DNA from: Edaphobacter lichenicola
Lineage (GTDB): Bacteria > Acidobacteriota > Terriglobia > Terriglobales > Acidobacteriaceae
DNA length: 64,000 bases
Direction: 5' to 3'
NCBI RefSeq assembly: GCF_025264645.1
Contig: NZ_CP073696.1
Span: 1,860,001 to 1,924,000, forward strand
The position numbers and the translations under genes are program-made. Below are positions 8,749-16,494 of the stretch, in pieces. The notes beneath the pieces were generated by a model. The model did no database searches, was not told the origin of the DNA, and saw only the letters and a list, made by a program, of their open reading frames with translations. Position 1 is the first letter of the stretch. Each line of letters begins with the position of its first letter.

Positions 8749-10530
8749 ATGAATCTTCCGCGCCGGCGTTTTCTCGGCTCATCTCTTTTTGTACTTGGTA
8801 GTACGTTGGTTGAGGCTTTGGCGACTCCACTTTCGCAGTGGAGAGATCCAACACTTGTAGAAGCTGCGATGTCTAACCCTGTTCCTCCTCAGGTTCAGTT
8901 TGTCGATGTTGCGCAGCAGGCCGGCCTGAACATTCCGAATGTGTGGGGTGGGATTGACCATAAGCGATCCATTATTGAAGCCAAAGGAAGCGGACTCGCT
9001 TTTTTTGACTACGACCACGACGGATGGCTGGATATCTATCTCACCAATGGAAATCGGCTCGATATAAACTGGCCGGCTGGAAAGGCTCCCACATCACACC
9101 TCTACAAGAACAATCGAGATGGCACTTTTACTGACGTCACGGAGAAATCAGGATTGGGAGTTACCGGCTGGCAGACCGGCGTATGCGTTGGCGACTACGA
9201 CAATGATGGATGGGATGATCTGTTTTGCACCTTCTGGGGTCATAACATTCTCTTCCACAATAATGGGAATGGCACTTTTACGGATGTCACGCGCAAAGCA
9301 GGTCTCCGTCAGGAACACATTCGCTGGGGTGCAGGGTGTACCTTTCTCGACTACGACCGGGACGGTCACCTCGACCTGTTTGTATGTAATTACCTCAAGC
9401 TTGATCCCGAGAAGATACCCGCGGCCGCTGACACGCACTTTTGCCAGTGGAAGGGCGTTCCAATCATGTGTGGGCCACGCGGGCTTCCTGGCGACACGAA
9501 CATCCTCTATCACAACAATGGTGACGGTACCTTCACTGACGTTTCAGAGAAGTCCGGCATCTTGAAACCTGGTCCACGATATTCCATTACCTCGGTCTCT
9601 TACGATTTTGATAACGATGGATGGCCCGATATTTATGTCGCGGTGGACTCTCAACCGAGCATCCTCTTTCAGAACAACCATGACGGAACGTTCACCGATG
9701 TTGCAGTCATGGCTGGTTGTGCCTATAGCGATGGTGGACATGAACAGGCCGGGATGGGAGTCGCCGTCGCGGACTACGACTGCGACGGCTGGTTTGACAT
9801 ATTCAAAACTAATTTTGCGGATGATACCTGCAACTTGTACCACAACAATGGTGACGGTACGTTTAGCGATGTTACGTTTGCCGCAGGCGTCGGAGTCAAT
9901 AATCGCTACGTCGCGTGGGGATGTGGGTTTATCGACTATGACAATGACGGTTGGCAGGACATACTTCAAGTGAATGGACATGTGTACCCGGAGATTGATA
10001 ACTACCACTTTGATCAAACTTTCAAGAATCCGCGCCTGGTCTACAAGAATCTTGGCAATGGACACTTCAAAGATGTTTCGCCGGAGATGGGGTCCGGCAT
10101 CAATGAGCACTTCTCCAGCCGAGGCGCAGCCTTTGGAGACTATGATAACGATGGTGATATGGATGCACTGATTTTAAATATGAATGATGTGCCATCGCTC
10201 CTTCGTAATGATGGAGGGAACAAACAGAACTGGATCAAGATCAAGCTCGTGGGAACGAAGTGCAATCGCACGGCGATTGGAGCAAGGGTGCGGATTATCA
10301 CGGGCAAACATATCCAAATGGACGAAGTTAATAGCGGTTCAAGCGTCATGTCGCAAAATGACCTGCGCCTTCACTTTGGACTAGGGAAAGTCGAGACCGT
10401 GGATGCGATCGAAGTCAAGTGGCCAACTACGCAGAAGGTCGAAAAATTTACGTTGGTCAAAGCAAACCAGATACTCACGATCCGCGAAGGCGATGGCATC
10501 GTCAGTACGATGAAACCGGTCTCGGCGTAG
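8749..10530 (+). CDS. CRTAC1 family FG-GAP/ASPIC-UnbV secreted protein
   Basis: 593 residues. It starts with a Tat-like signal (LPRRRFLGSSLFVLGSTLVE). Many FG-GAP/VCBS blades follow, each with an Asp-rich loop (FDYDHDGWLD, GDYDNDGWDD, FDNDGWPD), interleaved with the LYHNNGDGTFTDVT motif typical of the family. The C-terminal 90 residues form an ASPIC/UnbV domain (GTKCNRTAIGARVRI, then a GLGKVETVDAIEVKWP stretch). The family is expected to fold as a calcium-binding beta-propeller outside the cytoplasm, but its function in bacteria is not established. It follows the fusion gene after 55 bp on the same strand and may be co-transcribed with it. Confidence 0.88.
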   Translation: MNLPRRRFLGSSLFVLGSTLVEALATPLSQWRDPTLVEAAMSNPVPPQVQFVDVAQQAGLNIPNVWGGIDHKRSIIEAKGSGLAFFDYDHDGWLDIYLTNGNRLDINWPAGKAPTSHLYKNNRDGTFTDVTEKSGLGVTGWQTGVCVGDYDNDGWDDLFCTFWGHNILFHNNGNGTFTDVTRKAGLRQEHIRWGAGCTFLDYDRDGHLDLFVCNYLKLDPEKIPAAADTHFCQWKGVPIMCGPRGLPGDTNILYHNNGDGTFTDVSEKSGILKPGPRYSITSVSYDFDNDGWPDIYVAVDSQPSILFQNNHDGTFTDVAVMAGCAYSDGGHEQAGMGVAVADYDCDGWFDIFKTNFADDTCNLYHNNGDGTFSDVTFAAGVGVNNRYVAWGCGFIDYDNDGWQDILQVNGHVYPEIDNYHFDQTFKNPRLVYKNLGNGHFKDVSPEMGSGINEHFSSRGAAFGDYDNDGDMDALILNMNDVPSLLRNDGGNKQNWIKIKLVGTKCNRTAIGARVRIITGKHIQMDEVNSGSSVMSQNDLRLHFGLGKVETVDAIEVKWPTTQKVEKFTLVKANQILTIREGDGIVSTMKPVSA

Positions 10531-10592
10531 ACCCTTTTGTAATTTGGAATGGCAGGAATTTTAAGTACGTTCTGCAGAACGTAACGACTTGA

Positions 10593-12332
10593 TCATTGCG
10601 CCGGAGGGTGTGTCGGCTGCTCCTGCAGAACAACCAAGAACTGCTTGACCTCGCGCCTCTGACTTTCAACAGCATCCGCTTGCTTCTTTTCAATCTCGTC
10701 ATGAAGCAGGAACTCACTTTTAGCTTTTGCCGACTGCCCCGTTCTGTCGTAAGCCACGCCGAGACGATAGTGGGCCTCGCCTAACTGTGGGTCCGCTTTG
10801 ATTGCTTTCCTATAGAAACCAATCGCCTTCTCATAGTCATGCTGTGAAGAATAAAGAATTCCAAGTTGGAGATAGGCGTCTACGCAGTTGGGATCGAGCG
10901 TCACGGCCTTGATGAGCAGAGTTTCTACCTGTTGCAAGGACTGCTGCTCGGCCGGCTGTTCCTGGCGTTTCCAAACAGTCATAGCATAAAGATAGTTCGC
11001 GACAGGGTTTCCAGGTTGCTCCTGCACGAATCGCGCCAGTTTCTGTTCTATGCACGGTAACCGTGTCGGTGCGGCGATCTCTATCTTTCCCATGAAAACG
11101 TACGGTTCGGGAGCTGCTGGATTGAGATCGGAAGCATCGCAGAGTCGAAGAGCCGCCTCATCGTATAGAGCACCCGCAAAGAGAGAGGCACCGAGCGCAG
11201 TCAGCATTCGGGATGACTTTGGATATGCCTTTGCTCCATTTTTGAAGACCTCTACAGCCTGCCAGACTGCCCGGTGCAGTAACAGCTCTGAGCCCCATTC
11301 AAAGTAATTTTGCTCGCTTGGATCCAGACGAACGGCCTGCTCATCTTCCCTGACCGCAGCCAACGGATCGCCGAGCTTTTCGTCCAGTTCGCCCGCAAGG
11401 AGATGCAGGTCTGCAGAGTCGTTGTGCGCCAATAGTTTCTCGACATATTTGCGAGCCTGTGAAAGGTCACCCACTTCCCTGTAAGCCAGTGCCAGATCGT
11501 ACGCATTGCTATTCACCGTCGGATCGATTTCATATGCAGTCAACAACAGCGGGATAGAGTCCTGGTATCTGCCCAGGCGAAAATAGAATTCGCCAAGCTG
11601 ATGGTTTGCCTCGAAGCTCGCCGGAGCGCTTGCATGAGCGGCCCTTAGGTGGCTCTCGGATTCGTGCCCTTTAGCTTCGCTGTCACCTCGAGCAGCACCG
11701 TTGGATCTGGAACTTTCAGGTTTAAGGGTAAGAGTTTCACGCGCGAGATCTTCACTGGTTCTCAACGCGGAATCCGATCCATGCCCTCCAACAGCTGTCC
11801 AGTCAACAACTCCAGCGATGGTGAAGTTCGGCTGATCGGAAAACTGCATTGTCTGGGATGAAGACGGTGAAGATGGACCCGATTTTGGTTGCGTATCTCC
11901 GGGGGCTTCGAGAGTCAACTCGACAGTCTTTCGATCGCCCTTGGTCTGTACAAGAACGGCGGTACTACGACTTCTTTGACCTGACTTTTCAGCGCTGATT
12001 AGATATCGACCCGGTGGGAGAGCAGTAAACATAAACGCGCCCGCAGCGTTGGTCTTCGTCTCCAGGGTTTCGCGAACATCTTTTTGTTCTAGCTTTACCG
12101 ATGCGCCGACTACCGAGCTACCCCCCAGGTCGAGAACACTGCCTTGGATGGTGACTCCGTCCTGGGGCTGCTCATGAGGTTGCTGAGCAGATAACATCGA
12201 AGCCAAAATGACGGTCAAGGCCAGGACGGCTGAAAAAGCGCCAGCGAAAAACCAAGATCTACCACTCTTAAATAAACATCGCGATCCGTGACAAGCATTC
12301 GTGCTGAGATCGACTTCACTTACGTGGCGCAT
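10593..12332 (-). CDS. TPR protein with carboxypeptidase-regulatory-like domain
   Basis: About 579 residues from the ATG at 12332; a longer TTG start at 12368 is possible. There is one N-terminal hydrophobic segment (FFAGAFSAVLALTVILASML), either a signal peptide or an anchor. A CarboxypepD_reg-like beta-sandwich follows (VTIQGSVLDLGGSSVVGASV, then the AFMFTALPPGRYLISA motif). After a Ser/Pro-rich linker come about eight TPRs, ending with the clear pair DPNCVDAYLQLGILYSSQ and ADPQLGEAHYRLGVAYDRTG. It is convergent with the CRTAC1 gene and similar to the TPR protein at the left edge. It is probably a periplasmic or membrane-bound scaffold that works with the CRTAC1/TonB proteins around it; that role is inference. 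Confidence 0.8.
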   Translation of the reverse strand: MRHVSEVDLSTNACHGSRCLFKSGRSWFFAGAFSAVLALTVILASMLSAQQPHEQPQDGVTIQGSVLDLGGSSVVGASVKLEQKDVRETLETKTNAAGAFMFTALPPGRYLISAEKSGQRSRSTAVLVQTKGDRKTVELTLEAPGDTQPKSGPSSPSSSQTMQFSDQPNFTIAGVVDWTAVGGHGSDSALRTSEDLARETLTLKPESSRSNGAARGDSEAKGHESESHLRAAHASAPASFEANHQLGEFYFRLGRYQDSIPLLLTAYEIDPTVNSNAYDLALAYREVGDLSQARKYVEKLLAHNDSADLHLLAGELDEKLGDPLAAVREDEQAVRLDPSEQNYFEWGSELLLHRAVWQAVEVFKNGAKAYPKSSRMLTALGASLFAGALYDEAALRLCDASDLNPAAPEPYVFMGKIEIAAPTRLPCIEQKLARFVQEQPGNPVANYLYAMTVWKRQEQPAEQQSLQQVETLLIKAVTLDPNCVDAYLQLGILYSSQHDYEKAIGFYRKAIKADPQLGEAHYRLGVAYDRTGQSAKAKSEFLLHDEIEKKQADAVESQRREVKQFLVVLQEQPTHPPAQ

Positions 12333-12937
12333 TTTACTTAGTTGCCTCTTATTTCTTCTCTTCCGCAATGCACTCTCGTTAGGAGATCAACTTGGTCTTC
12401 CTGAATTACGATCTTTCCAGACGACTGCGACCAATAAAGGTGCATGGTAGTCTCGTGCTCATACCGCTCCATTCAGGTTAGCGTCGGCGCTTGGGAGTGT
12501 CCATTTAAGAGAAGAACTCTAACGTATACAGAAAAGCAACATCATAACCTAAACAAAAAGTTCGGCTTCATGACAAGAGTGAGGCTGGGAGGTCACTCAA
12601 GTTTTTAATGGATCTGCATTGCATTCTCACCCTTTGAATGCAATCGGTTACAGGGAAATCAAGATGCCGGATCGAACGTAAGCAGCATAGCTGCTTTATC
12701 CGAGGTAAGTTCAGATAGTTTTTCTTGTATCTGCCACAACGGGCCAAGCTGGACTCGAATGCTAAGTGATAACTTTTGATGTGCGCCACACGAATGTACT
12801 ACTCGCGCGGAATGAATTGTTTAATTGATGGGCTATAGTGACTGTGATCTCATGAAGTCGTGAAAGCACGCGCTGTTAGCAAAATTTGCATTCGCGTTGA
12901 GGCGAATACAGAAAGGTGATGGCTCCCCACTAGACAC
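12333..12937. other. Intergenic region upstream of LacI-type gene
   Basis: About 600 bp between divergent genes with no credible coding sequence; the short frames present lack family signatures and ribosome-binding sites. It holds a LacI operator-like site (12639-12652). Just before the regulator is a four-codon frame, ATG GCT CCC CAC TAG (12919-12933), ending 4 nt before its GTG start. Confidence 0.5.
12639..12652. promoter_or_regulatory. LacI operator-like site upstream of the LacI-family gene
   Basis: TGCAATCGGTTACA, an imperfect palindrome (5 of 7 pairs match) with a central CG. It shares the CGGTTACA half with the sites at 4635-4646 and 13991-14004. It lies about 285 bp upstream of the regulator's GTG, consistent with autoregulation from a distance. 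Confidence 0.4.
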
Positions 12938-13939
12938 GTGAATATTCGAGAAGTAGCAAAAAAAGCTGGGGTCTCCACGGCCACTGTATCCCGAGTTGTC
13001 AATGGAACCGTTCCTGTCAGCGCCCAAATTGAGCGCCAAGTTCGCAGCGCTATAAAATCCCTGGGCTACTATCCCAATACGCATGCACGTACTTTAGGCT
13101 CCGGTAGAAGCCATATGTATGGCCTGATTATCTCGGATATCGCCAATCCATTCTTCCCAGATATTGCGAAGTGCTTCGAGCGAATTGCTGTAGAGCACGG
13201 GCAAGAACTTCTAATCGCGAATACCGACTACCAGCCGAAACGGATGCAGGTATGCGTCCGGCGGATGCTTGAGCGCAAAGTCGATGGCGTCGCCATCATG
13301 ACATCGGAGATGGATCTCAAACTCATCCAACTACTCAACAAGCGTGGTGTCCCAATCGTATTCCTCGACACCGGACGGGTGGGACCGAATATCAGCAACA
13401 TCTTTATTGACTACGTCAGTGGTATCGAACAAGCTATCGAACACTTGGTTTCCTTGGGGCACACAAGGATTGCTTTCGTGAGCGGTCCACCTACCCTCGC
13501 GTCTGCAAAAATCCGGAGCGAGGCCTTCGTACTTTCTTTGAAGAAAAAGGGGCTTAGGTATAGTGCCGACCACATGCAAGTCGGCAACCATCGAATTGAC
13601 GGGGGGCAGAGCGCCATGGCACAGTTGCTGAAGTTGCGTATACCCCCAACGGCCGTGATGGCTTCAAATGACCTAACGGCAATCGGGATGATGCGCGCAA
13701 TTCACGCCGCGGGTCTCCGTGTGCCAGAAGATATCTCGGTGATGGGCTTTGACGATATTGAAATAAGCACTTTTCTACAACCGCCGTTGAGCACAATTCG
13801 TGTTCCGCGTGCGGAAATTGCAGTGAGCGCTTTTACTGCTCTCTACGCGGCCAGCCATAAGCATGTAAACAATGGAACGGAGTATCGAATTTCAACCGAA
13901 CTCGTTGTGAGGCAGACGACCGGCGTAGTTAAAAGGTGA
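12938..13939 (+). CDS. LacI/GalR-family transcriptional regulator
   Basis: 333 residues, full family length. The N-terminal helix-turn-helix is textbook: NIREVAKKAGVSTATVSRVV, then NGTVPVS, then the hinge helix region around YYPNTHARTL. The periplasmic-binding-protein-like effector domain follows (GLIISDIANPFFPDI, VMASNDLTAIGMMRAI, ISVMGFDDIE), which normally binds a sugar. The frame is closed by a TGA at 12917, so GTG at 12938 is the first usable start, with no good Shine-Dalgarno. A fucosidase gene and a sugar-dehydrogenase relic downstream suggest the effector is a sugar such as fucose, which is inference. Candidate operators are at 4635, 12639 and 13991. Confidence 0.93.
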   Translation: MNIREVAKKAGVSTATVSRVVNGTVPVSAQIERQVRSAIKSLGYYPNTHARTLGSGRSHMYGLIISDIANPFFPDIAKCFERIAVEHGQELLIANTDYQPKRMQVCVRRMLERKVDGVAIMTSEMDLKLIQLLNKRGVPIVFLDTGRVGPNISNIFIDYVSGIEQAIEHLVSLGHTRIAFVSGPPTLASAKIRSEAFVLSLKKKGLRYSADHMQVGNHRIDGGQSAMAQLLKLRIPPTAVMASNDLTAIGMMRAIHAAGLRVPEDISVMGFDDIEISTFLQPPLSTIRVPRAEIAVSAFTALYAASHKHVNNGTEYRISTELVVRQTTGVVKR

Positions 13940-14295
13940 TGGTTCGATATACCTGCATTGGTATCAAAAATTGCGGTGATAGGTGACACATGAAATCGGT
14001 TACATCATTCTCCGATTCTTCATGCAATGAAGCCCAATAAGGAAACAGGCAGTTTTGTTTGCATTTCTGCACACCAGTCAGATGGGCTACCCCTTCCCGC
14101 GCATCAACTTTCAGGGACTTGATCGAATGACGCAATATCGAGTGACTCCAATCTCGGAATCACTCGCAAAAGAAACGCCCGCAATTTCGTCCGGGCGGTT
14201 ACTGATGGGACATGGAGTGGAGGTAGACCTTCGAGGGGATATGCAGGCCGCGGCCCTTAAGTTTAAAGCTCAATAGTCCGCCCCTCCAACAATCG
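13940..14295. other. Intergenic region between convergent regulator and fucosidase
   Basis: It holds a LacI operator-like site (13991-14004), an interrupted repeat ATACC-N6-GGTAT (13949-13964) and a hairpin CGAGTGA/TCACTCG (14139-14166). A possible 49-codon frame from an ATG at 14127 to 14276 has a weak AGGGA site and resembles no family I know, so it is not called as a gene. An operator-like site between convergent genes is odd and suggests that a gene once started here. Confidence 0.4.
13991..14004. promoter_or_regulatory. LacI operator-like site
   Basis: TGAAATCGGTTACA, with the same half-site TCGGTTACA as the copy at 12639-12652. It lies 52 bp after the regulator's stop codon, with no obvious gene start nearby to control. 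Confidence 0.35.
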
Positions 14296-15969
14296 TTAGT
14301 GCTTCTCATCTTCAAAGCTAATCCGATACACGAAAGCATATTTACCTGGTGCTTCTGCCGGCAGATGAATATGTAATCCGTCCGCCTGTTGGGTAAAGCT
14401 AAGTTCAGCAGAAGCTCCGAGGAGATTTACTGCACTGACCTTGCGAGCACCAACGACGTTGTCGCTTAAGGTGTGAATGACTGCTTCGCCTTCCGTCGGC
14501 CACGCCATTTCGATGGCGTATAGAGTCTTCCCTTTTGTGGTGAAACGGAAGTCATACGCTGTGTACGGCTTGGTTTGCGTATCGTGGAACGATCCCGCTT
14601 CTACCTTGGTCGGCCCTTCGCCGAAGTTCGTCCAAGGGCGCGTACCATAGATTGCCTCGCCATTCACTTTTAACCATCCGCCAACCTCAAGGAGTACCTG
14701 TTGAACGGCCTGCGGGATAGTGCCATCAGATTTTGGACCCACGTTTAGCAGCAGATTGCCGTTCTTACTGACTATGTCGGCCAACTGCTGCACGATAAAT
14801 TCGGGGGTTTTGAACGTATCGTTCTCGATGTAGCCCCACGACTTATTACTTACCGACGTATCTGTCTGCCATGCTTCAGAAAGAATGGATGCTGACTGTC
14901 CACGCTCAATATCCAGCACTGTGGACGTCTTCTGCATATCAACCAGTTTCGAGTTGATGACGCCAATCGTTCCGCGCTTTGAAGATTCGTTGTAGTAATA
15001 CGCAGCAAACTCGGCCAGGTATGGCCTCACCGAAGGCTGGCCAATCCACCAATCGAAGTAAATCAGATCAGGATGATATTTCTGCACAATCTCCGCATTC
15101 CGCGCGAGCCAATCTTTTGCATAAGCTGGCGACACATAGGTCCAGTCCTCTGCCAACGACGCTCCATCATCACCCAGTCTGGGGTGAGCTGGTCCGTAAA
15201 ACGCAGCATACTGTGGATCGTTAACATCAGAGCCCTCCTTGCGGCCTCCGTCGAGGAACCAGTCATGTTCAATGCGGTGAGAGGATGCACCGAGGTGAAG
15301 GCCTTCGGCACGAATCGCTAGCGCTATCTCCCCTGCCAGGTCGCGGTGCGGCCCCATCTTCTTCGCCGTCCAATCTGAGAGATCGCTGTCATACATTGCG
15401 AACCCATCGTGGTGCTCAAATACGGGAACAACGTATCGCGCTCCAGATTCCTTGAAAAGTTTTGCCCATGCCTGCGGATCGAAGTGTTCGGCTTTGAACA
15501 TCGGGAGAAAATCCTTGTAGCCGAATTTAGTCAGTGGGCCGTACGTTTCCACATGATGCTTATTGACTGCTGACCCTTCCTGGTACATCTCGCGCGGATA
15601 CCACTCGTTTCCGTACGCAGGTACGGAGTAGAGACCCCAGTGAATGAAGATGCCGAACTTTGCATCCCGATACCAGTCCGGAGCCTGATACTGAGCCAAT
15701 GATTGCCAGTCGGGCTGGAAAGGTCCCTCTCTCGACTCCCGCTCCACTGTGGAGAGCAGAGCGTTACGCTGCTTATCGTACTTTGCACTTGCCTTCTGCC
15801 ACGCTTCATCGAGCTGCACTGCGCTTTGTTTGGCCGTGACCTGGTCTTGTGACAGACCGAGAAGATTCGAGGAAAGGAGCCAGCCCATAACAAGACTCAA
15901 GGCAACATGGTGTGAGCTGAATTCCCTGCTGCGTGACTTATGTGAGGGGTTTTCGCGGGTGCTGAGCAT
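14296..15969 (-). CDS. Alpha-L-fucosidase, GH29 family, secreted
   Basis: 557 residues, normal for GH29. It hydrolyses terminal alpha-linked L-fucose from glycans. A signal-like hydrophobic stretch (HVALSLVMGWLLSSNLLGLS) near residues 20-40 indicates export. Family motifs are clear: AKFGIFIHWGLYSVPAYGNE near residue 100 with the substrate-binding His and Trp, FEHHDGFAMYDS, and DLIYFDWWIG, whose Asp (near residue 306) is the expected nucleophile. A C-terminal beta-sandwich region follows (TVKGKTLYAIEMAWP-like). The start has AAGGGA 9 nt upstream. Convergent with the LacI-family regulator; the upstream dehydrogenase relic fits a former fucose-use operon. Confidence 0.92.
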   Translation of the reverse strand: MLSTRENPSHKSRSREFSSHHVALSLVMGWLLSSNLLGLSQDQVTAKQSAVQLDEAWQKASAKYDKQRNALLSTVERESREGPFQPDWQSLAQYQAPDWYRDAKFGIFIHWGLYSVPAYGNEWYPREMYQEGSAVNKHHVETYGPLTKFGYKDFLPMFKAEHFDPQAWAKLFKESGARYVVPVFEHHDGFAMYDSDLSDWTAKKMGPHRDLAGEIALAIRAEGLHLGASSHRIEHDWFLDGGRKEGSDVNDPQYAAFYGPAHPRLGDDGASLAEDWTYVSPAYAKDWLARNAEIVQKYHPDLIYFDWWIGQPSVRPYLAEFAAYYYNESSKRGTIGVINSKLVDMQKTSTVLDIERGQSASILSEAWQTDTSVSNKSWGYIENDTFKTPEFIVQQLADIVSKNGNLLLNVGPKSDGTIPQAVQQVLLEVGGWLKVNGEAIYGTRPWTNFGEGPTKVEAGSFHDTQTKPYTAYDFRFTTKGKTLYAIEMAWPTEGEAVIHTLSDNVVGARKVSAVNLLGASAELSFTQQADGLHIHLPAEAPGKYAFVYRISFEDEKH

Positions 15970-16494
15970 TATTTTCGATCCCTTTTCTTCGGCGGCTTGT
16001 GAATCTTGAGATTGCTCTCAATTTGAGACGCAACATGCTGAACGAACAACTGTAACCTATGGACGGTCTGGCGACTTGTAGAAATTTAGGGAGCGGTTCC
16101 AGTTCATTCAACGCATTGGGCTGTTCGATAGCTGTCAGATCGCTGCCACATAGGCCGACTCTTTGTACTCTTAGAAGTATCTCTTCCCCGCTTGGCGAGG
16201 GTTCTCTCACCTGCTGTATCGCTGCATCGCCTGGATTTTTAGTACAAGTGCTTACATCTGGATGCTCCCTCCACAAACGGATTGATGCCCCACACTAGGC
16301 GACAAATCGGGAAAATGAGGTATCGTTTTTTTGAGCTTGAGTAAATGTAGAAATAACTATTGGTATAGAAGTGAATACCAGTATTTAATGGCGAAGGATT
16401 GTCATTCACCAAAGGCATAGGTATATGGTTACAAGCGGCAAGGTATTCTTATGTCTTTGAGTCATCAGCAGATAAGAAGTTGATACGAGGATCC
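15970..16494. other. Intergenic region between divergent fucosidase and CRTAC1 genes
   Basis: It contains the dehydrogenase relic (16081-16249). Nearer the CRTAC1 gene it has a T-run (16326-16332) and an inverted repeat TGGTAT-N8-ATACCA (16361-16380), an operator-like element about 115 bp before the CRTAC1 start. No other gene is seen. Confidence 0.45.
16081..16249 (-). pseudogene. Relic of a zinc-dependent alcohol/sugar dehydrogenase (N-terminal fragment)
   Basis: Minus-strand translation over these bases reads PSPSGEEILLRVQRVGLC followed by GSDL. This is the unmistakable N-terminal GroES-like start of the medium-chain zinc dehydrogenase family, including the catalytic-zinc Cys of the LCGSD motif. 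About 20 residues later the match ends and the frame becomes unrelated sequence that runs into the fucosidase upstream region. The rest of the roughly 340-residue enzyme is absent, so this is a truncated relic. Sugar dehydrogenases of this family often act in fucose or galactose oxidation, which would fit its place directly upstream of the fucosidase. Confidence 0.6.

Noticed and set aside
14055-14276. 73-codon frame between regulator and fucosidase
   Set aside because: It begins with TTG, has no ribosome-binding site and no recognisable motif; the inner ATG version is only weakly better and is noted under the gap.
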